A stretch of DNA of 64,000 bases from Ectobius pallidus (lineage: Eukaryota; Arthropoda; Insecta; Blattodea; Ectobiidae). The notes below the pieces were generated by a model. That model saw nothing but the letters and a program-made list of their open reading frames with translations, made no database searches and had not been told where the DNA came from. Every line of letters begins with the position of its first letter. Within the stretch, counting starts at the first letter, position 1. The translations under genes were made by a program, and so were the position numbers. The DNA is taken from contig CAXKWD010000013.1 of the NCBI GenBank assembly GCA_964059195.1, forward strand, positions 24,404,611 through 24,468,610, written 5' to 3'. Shown piece by piece: positions 23,390 through 35,401 of this stretch.

Positions 23390-24453
23390 GTATGAGTGGA
23401 ATTATAATAAGCTTCGTCGTCCTCGTAGAATTTTCCAAGAAATTTCCTTACTGGTCCATCAAAATTCTTCAAATCCATGAAATGTCTAGCTTGATTTCTC
23501 AAGATGATTACGAAACAAAAGAAGAATGAGACAACTGTTAAATTATAATACATAAACACTTCATTGTTAAAAGAAACCTGTTTAAACATACACTTTACAA
23601 AGTTCCTAGTGTCTTTGAGCTTTAATGGGGTTCAAAGAACACTTCAAAAGCGTTAAGTTAGAAACTGAGTTGGAAACTCCTTGTAATTCTCTCTCAATTA
23701 CAATGTCTTTAAGATGAGCATGTGTATGCATAAATAATCCAGGAGACACGTGGTCACTTCCCACGCACAGAGACTCAAGGGTGGCCGGCAGATCACACAG
23801 CTCCTCAGGGACCCAGAAAAGGAGTAGCCTAACCCTAACACATACAGAAACTTAATACAAAATAGACAAAAATGGATCTATGTAATTCTGACTTGGAAAC
23901 CTTATTTCGGTTGAAACAAATACAAAGCGGGCGAAGTATAAAAATACGAAGAAGGGCACATACGCCAATAAATTTTTTGGTCATTCGTCATTTTTAAAAT
24001 ACTTAGCATAAACATCTGGAAAAAAATAGTCAATAAGATATTATGCGTAAGATATATGAAAACCACTTTAAAATATTTTTAGTAAAGTAATATAAAAACA
24101 CTAAATTCATGATGAGCCTGAGAGGATTTTGACAAGCAACCGAACAGTATTTTGTTTTCTTTTGAAACTATAATGAATTTTTATTCTTTTTTAGATTATT
24201 AATATTACGAGGAGTATTTTCGATCAACTAAATTTGTTTAGTCAACATGTGATATTTATTCTAGTATGTGTGTGTCACTATAATAATACGTATACATTAT
24301 GAATTCAATTCATGCAAAGCAAAGCAAAGCAAAGCAAAGCTTGTGCTCAGGGGCGGCTCTTTTCAATACAATAAAAGTAACGTAGACTAAAATAATTATT
24401 TACAGTAATTCAAAATATTGATTTAAAAGACATAGAAAAGTATACGTTATTAT
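23390..24453. other. Non-coding stretch
   Basis: Nothing gene-like. A pentamer microsatellite, (GCAAA)5, lies at 24314-24340. Confidence 0.5.
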
Positions 24454-25247
24454 TTTTGTTTATTATTATTATTATTATTATTATTATTGAATTTACGGGA
24501 GTACAGAACCCTATTTTACCAGCTGGCACATTAGGGTTATAGATTAAACATATATACAGAATATACTATACACTACATATACATATTAAAATTTTAAAAA
24601 TACACTATTCATGAAACTTGAGAAAAACTTCATAACTTTGCTTATTTAAGAAAAGATCGGTGTAGTATAGTCAAAATAAAATAAAAAAATTAAATACTAT
24701 ATTAACTGATAACGGTCATGCGTAAATAATGGAGAATGAAATAAGAGATTCCTAACAGAATTACTTTCCTCTTTACATTAACAATTTGCAGAAGTAGAAA
24801 TTTTTTAATCTATGTAAGTATTCACCAAATTTCTCATGCCCTGTGTACAAGCTATTCTATCTTGCACTCTTGGGAAAAACAAATCTTTCGTTGTGAACAC
24901 ATATTGGTTTCTTGCCAGATCCGATCCCATTGGCTGTGCATATGTTCTCTTAATGTTTTCTTAATGAAGGACGGGGGCATAAACTATATGAAATTTGAAA
25001 ATTTGAAGAATCGCCTAACTTAGCCAACTCATCTGCTTTCTCATTTCCTTCAATTCCCATTTGACCTCGGACCTAGGTTAGACAAATATGAAGAGTGCTT
25101 GCATTTATTAGTGCATGTCTAATGTCAGTGGCCAGTGCATCCTTATTTTATCATCCACGGCTTGTAAAGCCGATTGTGAGTCACTGCTTATGTAAGCACT
25201 ACTGTTACTATCAATGCACCGTTTAACAGCTTTAGTATGAGCTAATG
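24454..25247 (-). pseudogene. Non-LTR retrotransposon 3' end: decayed RNase H with (AAT)n tail
   Basis: Read on the minus strand, the frame gives AYISSDSQSALQAV, the conserved SDSQSAL segment of retrotransposon RNase H carrying a catalytic Asp. After stops and a frame change comes RGQMGIEGNEKADELAKLG, the family's WVRGHSGVEGNEKADELAK block. Downstream pieces follow the known C-terminal order (SYSLCPRPSLRK, FPRVQDRIA). The 3' untranslated region ends in about eleven AAT units (24454-24487 on the plus strand as ATT). RNase H plus a (TAA/AAT)n tail is known for I-clade and related elements; the clade call is inference. At least two stops and one frameshift kill it. Confidence 0.85.
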
Positions 25248-26284
25248 CTATTTACAGTAAGGATAGACCATTTTATATTTACAACAATGGAAATGTACGA
25301 ATATATACAATAATTATATATAATTTTTTGTTAAAAAGATTTTAAGATATATATATTATAATATCTATATATTTTATAATATCTATTTTATAAAGTTTAA
25401 TATTGAAAATGTTGTAGTAATGTCAGGAGTATGGAAATAAAAGTAATTATATAAAATTTCGAATTTTAGACTTAATTGTTTGTTGTTTAGGCCAGTTAAT
25501 TCCGGATGGTTGCTAATAAATGAATTGAATAGCCTTCGGCCGAAACTTGAACAGTGCTTACCTCCAGCAGTTGTAAATTTTTGTGGTTCGGTTAAAAAAA
25601 ATTAACTGATTACTTCGCGCCTTATATGCATGACCTTCTGACCTATAATTGTCAAGACGTTTATGAAAATAACCTAATAGGACGTATTTGTAAATCTGGT
25701 CTATGCTGAATATGTTAAATTCAGAAAATAGTGATTTTGAAGAATAGTCCGAAGGCTTTGATAAACAAATTTTTATGATGCGATTTTTAAGACAAAACAA
25801 AGGGCTGCAACTCCTCCCCATCCAATTATGCCAAATTGAATAATAGAACGAATGGCTTATTTATAAAATCGTAACCGAAAACAGTTTTTAAATGAATAAT
25901 TAAAAAATTATAAAGCTAATTTGAGTAAATAAAGTTATATATTTATCTCATAGTAAGGTACGTATCAGATTACAAACGTACATCACATTTCTTTCTACGG
26001 GGAAACAGAATACAATTCCCTTTCTGACATATGGCTGTGTGGAAAAATTATCGATAAGTAATGTAACGAGAGGTCCGGTTTTTATCGATACATTCAAGAG
26101 CAACGTAGTTGTGAGTGAATTTATCTTGGGAGAATCCGGATCTCCAGTTGACTATTTAGCGAATACTTACATAATTAAGCATGAAATGAATAATTCAAAA
26201 CGACAAAATGAATAAAAACACATCACTAGTAAGTTGTTGTAAGCTATATAAGACATAACAATCCAATCGATGTATCGATATAAG
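25248..26284. other. Non-coding stretch
   Basis: AT-rich with a (TATA)-rich patch at 25310-25390. Nothing supported. Confidence 0.5.
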
Positions 26285-26292
26285 GCGTTGTT

Positions 26293-26471
26293 CATAGGTG
26301 AGCAACTGAGGGGAAACGTTTTAGTCCCCATCCCTTGCTGTGACGTAAGAAACCTGTTCTTCATGTTCAGTGTCACGTCGAAACTGCTTTATGCTGACGT
26401 CAAGGGCGACTGTAGTGGGAGAAATTCCCCTACCACACAGTGACACGATGTGCCACAGATGCGCACCCATG
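26293..26471. mobile_element. hAT-type MITE, copy 2 (179 bp)
   Basis: Flanked by the perfect 8-bp repeat GCGTTGTT (26285-26292 and 26472-26479). Ends are CATAGGTGAGCAACTG and, on the other strand, CATGGGTGCGCATCTG: 13 of 16 matches. The interior matches 11087-11252 in reverse complement throughout, including GACGTCAGCATAAAGCAG and TTTCGACGTGACACTGAAC. Together the two copies define the element's exact boundaries. Confidence 0.92.
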
Positions 26472-26798
26472 GCGTTGTTGGACTGTCTGCGGTTATTAAA
26501 GGTAATAACACTTTCCGTGAATATGTTATCTGTTGTTTTATTATTTTAGATTCCACTCTCTGGTGTCAGTTTTAGCACTGCTAATATCTAGTGTTATTAA
26601 TATTGTTAATTATTATTATACGATAATTTAAAAATTCACCTTAGAAATAAATGTTTATAATTTATTTTCATATCTCCTATGCAATCGTTCTGGACAAAGA
26701 TCACTTTTTTTAATCAAAGAAGCTACAGGTATGAAGATTTTAAAGCGTTTTTTCCTTGTAGCCTAATAACAATTGCAAGTAGGTGCGGTAACATAAAA

Positions 26799-26895
26799 GT
26801 GATAGAAATAAAACGACACAATCATGACCATAACACTTGTGATTGACTAAAATTCCACATATCTTTATACCCGATTGGTCACTAATTCATAACCT
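26799..26895 (+). repeat. Dispersed repeat C, copy 2
   Basis: Same family and orientation as 3061-3175, with ACACTTGTGATTGAC, AATTCCACATATC and GATTGGTCACTAA in register. Confidence 0.5.
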
Positions 26896-26899
26896 AAGT

Positions 26900-29800
26900 A
26901 GTCAAATAAATCATCATTAGTGCCTGAACGTGAAATTAGATAGACACGAGCAACATTACGTCAGTTTGTTTACCTTTGTTCAACATTATTTCAATATTTT
27001 TCACGAGCAAATTCTCTTTAAACTTAGAAGAAAAAAAAAACAAATATTTGTTTGAATGCCAGAATGTAGAATTTGCTAAATGAGGCAACGTGACGTACGT
27101 TTTGTGGGCATGTTATGTCGAAGATAGCTAATTCTTCCGCTAGTATACAACGTTGCCACCTCTTGTAATTTTAAGTCTTTTATCTCTCATTTTTCACACC
27201 AACTACTAGTTTTTTTTATATTTAAATCCCTTCTATGGCCCCCTTTGTTTTGCAGGATCATTTCAATTCCACTCTGTATTTGTTGCAGTAACCTATTAGC
27301 TGTGTTCTCAGTAGAACATCCTTAGGCCTACAAAACAAATAATGTCACAACAGTTTAAAGAGATTTTTATGTTTAGTTTACAAATTTTAATGTTTCCCAC
27401 ACGTTCACTTACTTGTGATCCTATACCTGAAAAAGAAGCAAATGAACTAAGACTCTTTCCCAAGCAGCAGGAGATTCAAATATTGGAACAGCAGCGAGAA
27501 TTCAAGAGACACATTCATGATGTTCTATACAGAAGATAGGTAATATCTATGGGTAATATCTATGGTAATGTACAGTCAATGCTCGACATGAATAAGAAGT
27601 ACACAGACAAACGTCGCAAATGCAGTGTTATATCTCAGAGGGAAATTACAATCAAGTTTAACTCCACAACGTCGACATAAGTTACTACACAGATCAATGA
27701 AATTCGGGTTCGTGTGTCAGAACTACGACTATATTACACATTGCGAGTGAACAGAATGCTTGCAGCTCGTGTGTTATGAAGTACTTTAAATAGAGTGACT
27801 ATAGTTGAGACAATCCCTGAAGATCTGTAAGTCATATAATCTTTTACTGAACGATACTTGAAGATGATGAAAACTATTAGTCTGAAACAAAATTACTTAG
27901 TATAGTGGTACAAGCTTGAAAGGACCCTGCGTAGATGGATGTGTTGTTTCTGCGCAAAAAGAGATTGAAGACGTTCCGTTTCGCTGTAGACGTTCTCCGT
28001 GAAATATCCGAAGGACAGTGTAAAACAAACTATACTAGATATTCCGTTTCAGCATTTCCTCTTAATTTTCTGTCATATTATATATGTATATACAAACACA
28101 CACATAGATAACATCTCAATCAAATCATATGAAAATATCTACCTAGCTCATGTTTCCTTTAATTTACCATTTCCTAGTATAAATTCTTTTCTAGTGTAAA
28201 AATTCACAGTGTAAACATGATTCAGGGAGGCCATTAGGTAGTCAAGCTCATGGCATAGTTTAAAATGTCGCATAGTATTTAAAAGAGAAGAATTCAAGCT
28301 AAGATATAATATTGCACAACCTACAAGCGAAACAAATGGAATTTCGCTTAGCTTGGAAGCAAATATGATAGAAGAAAATGTGACTGAACAGTAAGCTAGT
28401 GGGGACTATGACTAGTGTGTAACGTTTCCTTAAAGTCTTACCCCTAGTCAGCGCTGACTTCTCCTACTGCAGTCACGTGTGTACCAGGTACTTCCAAAGA
28501 ATTTTCTAGTTTGTGGTACTATATTTTGACCAGTCGGACATTTCGTCCATAGTCCGTTTCGTCCACTATATTGCTTAGTCCTGACCGGATCATAAATGAT
28601 TGCGGTTCTCTGCTAGTTAAACAAGCAAAATAAGCTATTTATATATGACAAGAAGAATACATCATAATATTTTAGAGGCAAAGAACGAAATGTATATAGC
28701 ACAAATTTCTTACAGTTCTGCGAATTATTGTATTTTTCTCTGTATAGGAATCTTCGTTTTTGTATCACCTTCTGCTTGTAATTTAGATTTGTAGTTTATT
28801 GTGCGCTAGTACTGATCAATGTTGTGACTGTCTTTCAACCCTTGGAACCTTTTGCCATAAAATGATCGCGGGAAAAACATCCTTGGACGGAAGGTAGTGG
28901 TCGAAATAATATTGGAATAAAAAACTGGACGAAATGTGGAGAAAATGCCCCGTAAGCTGTACTCTACTATGCATATTCGTGCTACTTTCATAACAATCAA
29001 GAGAGGAGTTTTGCTCATGGTATTATCCATGATAGTCGTCTTTTGTTATTCTGTACATTTCAGAATCAACCAACATTTAATTTTAATTAATTTACCCGTA
29101 AAACTTCTTTTAACGTGGTACATATATTCTTTTCTCCCTGGTTTATATGTATACTAACCGATGATGCCATTGTGGCTAGTGGAGAGAGGCTGAAGCTATA
29201 CTCTGTGAATCGATTTTACTGGAAAGGTTTAAAAATACGAAAGTGTCAGTGTCGAATTCCACTTTGATTGCAAAAGCTATTTTATCCCATAGGGGTATCA
29301 TTTGTCACTGATGATGAGCCCACGTCCCTTTGCTCATACTAGTATGGAGGGGAGTTTGTTTTTACGTTATATACAGAAGCCCATATATATACACTGGCAA
29401 CTTAAAATTGAATATAATATATATATTTGGCTTTATATAAATAAGACCATCAGTCTGGCTTTCATTTCCCCTCTACTACGACTGCAAAATCTACAATTAC
29501 AATAGAAAAATTACAAGAGAAATAAATGGCACTCACACTAAAGTTAAGATATACAAAGATTAAGGAAAGTCCCAGGACAACGGCAGGTTCAGTATCTCAG
29601 TGTCTTTAAGTTTGAGGTTTGGCACGCCCGTCAAGATAGCGTATACTTCACTGATATAGTGTGTTGGAAAACAAATGTGGAGCACTCTCTTCATAGATAC
29701 ATACGTGAGTGTAACCAAAATTAGGATAAAATTAAACACAAAATAGTAAAATTAATTAATCAAAACTAACTCATAAATAATAAGTAAATATCGTATCTAC

Positions 29801-30475
29801 TCATGGATTTGCGCTGGTCCTATACAGTAGATTGTGTCAAATTTGCTGAAGCTTCTACACCACTCCAAAGAAATGGACCCGTTGCAACGAGCTACAAGCT
29901 TTCTTCTGCCCAGTAAGACTGAGCGTGCAGAACTCCAAAGCGGAAGGAAAATGTACACTATAAATAACTTACCACTAGCTAAACACACCCAAATAGGCCT
30001 GCTCGTTTAGACTACACAATTAAACCCATACAATAATTAACAATCTTACTAACAAATCCACTCTGAAACACTTCTGTAACACTCCAGAATGTACCGTTAC
30101 TGAGGAAGACAGACCATATTATAAACGAAAACGTTTAAAACAAATATATATGGTATAATATAATGTAATATATATAGTATAATATAATATATTATATATA
30201 GTTATAATTTCGGAAGGTAGATGCCAATATTGATGAAAAAATAATTTTGAAAAATTCATTCCCTAATTGCATTGGAAATCAGATGGGGTCATGACTAGGA
30301 AAATAGAGTACACGCTTTCATTTCTCATTAATTTAGATAACCTGTCATACATTTCTGTATAATCTTCAGGGCTGTAATAAGACCCTTAAATGCCCTAAGC
30401 ACTAACTAATTTTGGAGACAAACTTACAATTGAAAATGTTAAACCAATAATAAACCATGCCATAACATTTTACTT
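26900..30475. other. Long AT-rich non-coding stretch
   Basis: No gene that I can name. One short coding-like frame is listed separately at 27342-27539. Small hairpins and (TATA)-rich patches occur at 30140-30200. Confidence 0.5.
27342..27539 (+). CDS. Short coding-like frame, unknown
   Basis: The 65-codon frame opens with ATGTCACAACAG. Its second half is hydrophilic and helix-prone: PEKEANELRLFPKQQE, IQILEQQREFKRHIHD and VLYRR, a coiled-coil-like pattern with several Gln-rich steps. A donor-like AG|GTAATA overlaps the stop. I see no acceptor that would frame it as an exon and no homologue that I recognise. It could be a terminal exon, a transposon piece or chance. Confidence 0.22.
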   Translation: MSQQFKEIFMFSLQILMFPTRSLTCDPIPEKEANELRLFPKQQEIQILEQQREFKRHIHDVLYRR

Positions 30476-30731
30476 ATCAAAAATTCGAAATAAAACAAAA
30501 CTTATAGTAGTAAGGAAAATAATAAAGAGACATTATGTTTGCTATGTGCCGCTGGAGCGCGCCAGCTGTCGCGGCGCGAACGTTTGCCGATAAGCGGTAA
30601 TGTGACCTTGAGTTTCCAGGGTAAAGTCGCATTGTGAGAGCCGGATTAGGCTTAAAAAAAATTACAAATTCGTGAAACGCAGTGTTGCATGACCTGTTTG
30701 AAGTGTTTTTAAGTACGTGTGTATTGTTATA

Positions 30732-30948
30732 ATGCCACAACATAGGTACAATGTTAAATTTTAGAATTTTTGTGTATGATTCCTATGTGAAAACAGAATC
30801 TTGCAAGAGTGAGACACTGAGTTTTTTAATAAAATATTCCGGTGTCCCTGCATCTCACAGAAATACTGTGCGTAATCGTGTAATTGAACTTCGGGAAACT
30901 GGATCGATTCTCGATAAGAAAGGAAATCTAAACAGCCGCGTTAAGTAA
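30732..30948 (+). pseudogene. DUF4817-type helix-turn-helix fragment (transposase-related)
   Basis: After ATGCCACAACATAGGTACAAT a one-base shift near 30755 is needed to enter the frame reading FRIFVYDSYVKTESCK, then GVPASHRNTVRN, VIELRETGSILDKKG. This order is what is known of the N-terminal HTH module labelled DUF4817 that accompanies mariner-like transposases in many insects. No catalytic part follows, and the frame ends at 30948. The frameshift and the 3' truncation mark it as a relic. Confidence 0.7.
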
Positions 30949-30949
30949 G

Positions 30950-31518
30950 AAAGATTTCCTATGCCCAGAATTTCTACATTCTAAATATGGTCTCAAAAAA
31001 TGGATCAACTGGCTTATGAGTTCACGCAGCCCTAAAAGATTTCCATTTTTTAGTTATCCAAACCTTTCTTCTGTTCTCCGGAAAGACATCTTCCCAGTAA
31101 TCACAGTCTTCCTGAATTTCGCAATTCGCTATATATTTAATTAATTTAATAATTTAAACGATGAACTCAGCTATGAAAAATGAATATGATGCCCCCCTCC
31201 CTTGATAACCTAAGCACGTACTTAATTTGCTTATATGGTTAATTAATAATCTTTCAGTGTTTGTTTCAGCAGGATCTCCTGAGTTGAAAGGGGCGGGGAA
31301 GATAGTTTTCACCCTCATTTTGTAAAAGTTGAAATTATTGGACTATCTATATTATTTCTTAGTCACTATTTATTTCAGTGTTTCTGAGCAGAGACTAATT
31401 CCGTCAATAAGTCTTGTTAGAAATATAATGTGAACCAAAGAAAGATAAAAATAAAATATGCAGATTTTAGCAAACTATAAAAACGCAACATATAAAATGA
31501 GGTATGGTGGAATAGCAT
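30950..31518. other. Non-coding stretch
   Basis: AT-rich, nothing recognised. Confidence 0.45.
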
Positions 31519-31520
31519 TA

Positions 31521-31686
31521 GGTTTGTTCGCAAAGCAAATCTCTAACTGTCAGGGACCACGACGCATGCGCACATTGTCGGTCTCGCTGCGCAATGTATG
31601 CGCATAATGTAATATATAACCATATTGAAAATGTGCGCATGCGTCGCGGTACTTGAAAGTACATGATTTAGCTTTGCGAACAGACC
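31521..31686. mobile_element. MITE (166 bp) with CpG-containing subterminal repeats
   Basis: Terminal inverted repeats GGTTTGTTCGCAAAGC and GGTCTGTTCGCAAAGC (15 of 16) begin inside TA on both sides (31519-31520, 31687-31688). A second inverted pair, CGACGCATGCGCACATT, lies inside each end. The bases outside are TTA on the left and TAT on the right, so either a TA duplication (Tc1/mariner) or a decayed 3-bp TWA duplication (Harbinger) is possible. No coding capacity. Confidence 0.78.
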
Positions 31687-31689
31687 TAT

Positions 31690-33190
31690 TATCTTCCCCC
31701 GATCCCTTGAGTTTCTTACAGCAGTTGAATTTATCACTGCACAGCTGATTGCTGCTGTAGATTATATATTTTGTATTTATACAGAATGAGGAGTAATAAT
31801 ATCAGTAACTTCAAATGCATCTAAATTTAATTCCAACAGCATTTCAATCTGCACCAAACAAATTCGAACTGTTCGATAGATGAATAAATGTACTTAAACA
31901 AACTTACAGAAAAATTCAAATCTGAAATGAACTGTTTCTGTTCAAAGTTCATTCTTGTGCTTTAAATTAGACAAATTTAAAGTTATTTACAAACGGTTTT
32001 TCTACATTTTGATTTGACGAAATTAACATTAACAAATATTAACCAACTTTGCGTAATTCAATTCCCATGAAATAGCATAGTCATAATGTGAGGAAACATC
32101 AGACATCTATACAAGAACTAGTTTGCGCACCTAGGTGTATATAAAATAAACAGACTGAATTCAGATCAATAACAAAGTTTAGATCATTTAAGTGATAAAA
32201 AGTAGCATTTCTCAAAAAGCTAGGAGGTTTCAGAGCGAATAATTATACTTTTCCCAGCCACCCATATACCTGAAAATAAACAAATGGTACAGCTAATAAT
32301 TTAGGATTTCGTTAGTTTATTTCAATAAAATAGCCTTCATTAGAAATATAGGAAACTATGATTAGAAGCTACCTAACGCAGAAATAACAGAAACCTCTCT
32401 CTCTCTGCTTTTCCTCTTACATGCATTGTTTTCACCCGATTACATAATCCATCGTCTTTGTCTTCTGCCAGTCAGTATATTATTAGGACATATTCTATGT
32501 TAAAATCAAACGACTCAATATTCAAATTGACACCTAGTCCATGACTGAAGTTTTATTCTCATACCACATCCTTATTTGATAACTACGACATGGATGTGCT
32601 GAACTGCAATAACAAACAACTTTGTACACGGCACTGCACCGTGCTGGATAATAATTGATCTACATTATGATCTGAGAGACTACACAAACTCCCATCCAAC
32701 TTTTATTTCTCTAGAATGAGATCATAAATTAATTGAGAAGCTTGTGTATGCAAACAGATTACACTTCATTATGTCAAATGAAATTCCAGTCAGAGTGCAA
32801 TAAATACAGTCTTAATGAAACTCTATATATAATGAATATTCATAAGACTCTTACTACATCCATAGGAACTTGAGCATTGTATTGTATTGTATTGTCTGAC
32901 AACAAAGGTCAGGTACTTCAGCATGATATTCCAAAGTTCCAAGCAGCGAGCAGCGAGCACCGAGTACCGGTTCATTTCAACTACAAATCTCATCATACAG
33001 TCAAACCTCTCCATATAACGATATTTGTGAGCCCTAGTATATTGTATCGCTATATTAATGAATGATCTTGATAGATTCCGCTTTGCATAGGCTACCACTA
33101 ATTTCATTAAGCCCATTTGAAAGCTGAAGAAGAAAAAAAAAAAATCAGGAATGCCTGTTCACTTCTGTCGAGTAATTTATTTATAAGTTT
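31690..33190. other. Non-coding stretch
   Basis: Nothing gene-like. An (ATTGT)n run lies at about 32876-32900 and a short GCAGCGAGCAGCGAGC minisatellite-like run at 32943-32960. Confidence 0.5.
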
Positions 33191-33199
33191 ATTAGCCAG

Positions 33200-33420
33200 T
33201 ATTTTAGAAAGGTAGATTTACGGCACGTAAAAGAACTCCAAGCCTAAACTAGAGCCTCTGGACAAGATTTCTCGGCCCTTTCACGTCCAAGTAATACCTT
33301 AGTTTTCGGAGGGGGTTAAGGGGCGATGGGCTTACCACCTGTCTCTCTGCCCTCTCTAGGAAAATAAGCGTAACAAAATTCACATGGGGGCATAGGATTC
33401 GAGAGAGAGAGATTTTAGCA
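33200..33420. repeat. Short dispersed repeat, copy 2
   Basis: The part at about 33325-33385 matches 10915-10975 (CTTACCACCTGTCTCTCTG, GGAAAATAAGCGTAAC). Upstream, GATTTACGGCACGTAAAAG resembles a motif I associate with insect SINE tails, an inference from memory. It ends with a GA-rich run (CGAGAGAGAGAGA). Confidence 0.45.
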
Positions 33421-33849
33421 AGGAATAAGTTATTGTTATATTGAGTGGCTATTGTATTAGGAAGCCGTCATGCAGAATGCTTTATAAACTACAGGATAAT
33501 TCAAGGAACAGACGTGCAAAGAAGCGAACATTTATAGCTGACGATAAATCGAAATCAGACCGCTAAACTTAATGACTTCCGCTGAGTGGTAATAAAAGCT
33601 TTAATAATAGCTTTAGCTTATTACACTCACTCACCAAAAAGTTATCATTCAGACTGTTTAACATCATGGACCAACGCAAGCTTCGAGCCAAGGCATATGC
33701 CAGAAATTCCGAACTCGAAGTTGGGAAAAGGTAGCTATAGCTATATTTTTCATCACTGATATACCCCTACCCAGCCGGGGAGGAAGGTAGGTACGGTACC
33801 GATACACCCATGGCGGCGATATGGGAAGAACATAATGTGAAAGTGTTGT

Positions 33850-34205
33850 AAAACAGGATGCTTAGGAAAACATTTGGACCTAAGAGAGACGAAAATGGGG
33901 ACTGGAGGAAACTGCATAATGACGAAGTTCATAACCTATACTCGTCACCGAATATAGGAAGGGTAATTAAATCATAGGATAAACTGTGCTGGACTTGTTG
34001 CGCGCATGGGGGAGGAAAGACATATCTAAAAAATATTGACTGGGAGACCCGAAGGGAAAAGACCACTTGGAAGACCTAGATGCAGGGGGGAGGACAATAT
34101 CAGGATATATTTAAGGGAAGTAGGATTTGCGAAGGATGGGTGGATGGAGCTAAGATAGGTAAGGGTTGATTGGCGGGCTCGGCAAAGCACCTCCGGTTTC
34201 CATAA
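33850..34205 (+). pseudogene. Non-LTR retrotransposon 3' end: decayed endonuclease/reverse transcriptase C-terminus
   Basis: The frame reads MLRKTFGPKRDENGDWRKLH, NDEVHNLYSSPNI, then after a stop and frame change GRPEGKRPLGRPRCRGED, NIRIYLREVGF and VRVDWRA. That order is the known C-terminus of insect non-LTR polyproteins, with the RPLGRPR and W-E-D-N-I-(K/R) blocks followed by a final W-R-A segment. It carries at least two in-frame stops and a frameshift. Only the last 110 or so codons remain, so it is a 5'-truncated, dead insertion. It runs directly into the SINE-like unit on its right. Confidence 0.8.
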
Positions 34206-34456
34206 AATATATAATATTCCTTTAGCTTGCTTAGGAATTTTCGGGAAAAATATATATTGCGACTCACCCGAGTCCCCCACCACTACCGCGTGGAAAGTAG
34301 GGGTTTTGGGTGGGGAGAAAAATAATTTATTTTTCCTTTCTTCTCTTCTTCTCTTCCTTTCCCGTCTCTTTCCTCTCACCTCCTCGTCACCCTACCTATC
34401 TATCGGAACCCCTAGCGTTATAGGTAGGAGTCTTAACCCACTATGCCACGAATGAC
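34206..34456 (-). mobile_element. SINE-like unit with tRNA-related head
   Basis: On the minus strand the head near 34455-34395 reads GTGGCATAGTGGGTTAAG (A-box region), then GACTCCTACC and a degraded B-box region GGGGTTCCGATAG. A GA-rich stretch and GTGGGGGACTCGGGTGAG follow. The body matches none of the other SINEs here clearly. The boundary with the LINE remnant at 34205 is approximate. Confidence 0.5.
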
Positions 34457-34459
34457 AGT

Positions 34460-35366
34460 TGAGCAGTGAAGAAAGAAAGATTTCATATATAGTTACTAAG
34501 AGTGACTTCATGCATTCGCGAGTGTTAACGCAAGAATCGCTTTTTCAAATTTTGAAATGTTGTTTGTCACGAAAAGAGTACTGTTGGTGCAAGGGAATTT
34601 TTCTGCATCGATTGAGCCATGTTTTATATCATAACACGGCGTTTTTAAAAATTGGGAAATATTATGTAAATTTCGATTTTTTATATTATCAAATCGGTGT
34701 TTAAAGATCGTGAAATGTGATGTTTGGTACAAGGGTATTTTTTTAATTGTTCGACATTTTCTATAATTCGTGAAATTTTATTTTGTTTTTTATAATGGTA
34801 ATTGCAATTATTAGAGCAAGCTGCGGTAGCGGCCGGCATGAGCCATAGCTGCGCGTGAGAAGATGCGCGGTAGGCGGTGAGGGGAAGCGGCCGATGGAAA
34901 GGGGAGCAGGGTGAGTCGGAAACTATATCCGAATTTTCTATTGCCATTGAGTAAGTAAGTATGTAAGTAAGTATGTAAGTAAGTAAGAAAGTAAGAAAGT
35001 ATTATCGTTACTATTATTGCAATTAATTTTCTCTTATAAATTAGTAATTATCATATAGCTATTCATTTTTCCACTTCACATTGTCTCCATTTCTTTGATC
35101 TTACTATTATCCTTTCATTTGTTTAAAATATCAATCAATTAATTTGTGTAAACAAATTTAGAACTTAGTGGAAAATTTCCTTTCGGGGTTGAGAATTGTG
35201 TATTGTGTTGTCCCTTGATCACCATCCAGAGAGAGGCAATGGCAACTCTCCCAGTTGCCTGAAAGGGCCTTGAACGAGTCGTGTTATCTCATGATTCGTT
35301 AAGGGTCTACACCTGCCTTCATTATCATCATCATTGTTATTATTATATTATTGTTAGGCTTATTAC

Positions 35367-35401
<35 letters not shown>

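Noticed and set aside
34026..34379. 117-codon minus-strand frame
   Set aside because: It is antisense to the LINE remnant at 33850-34205 and the GA-rich SINE-like unit next to it.
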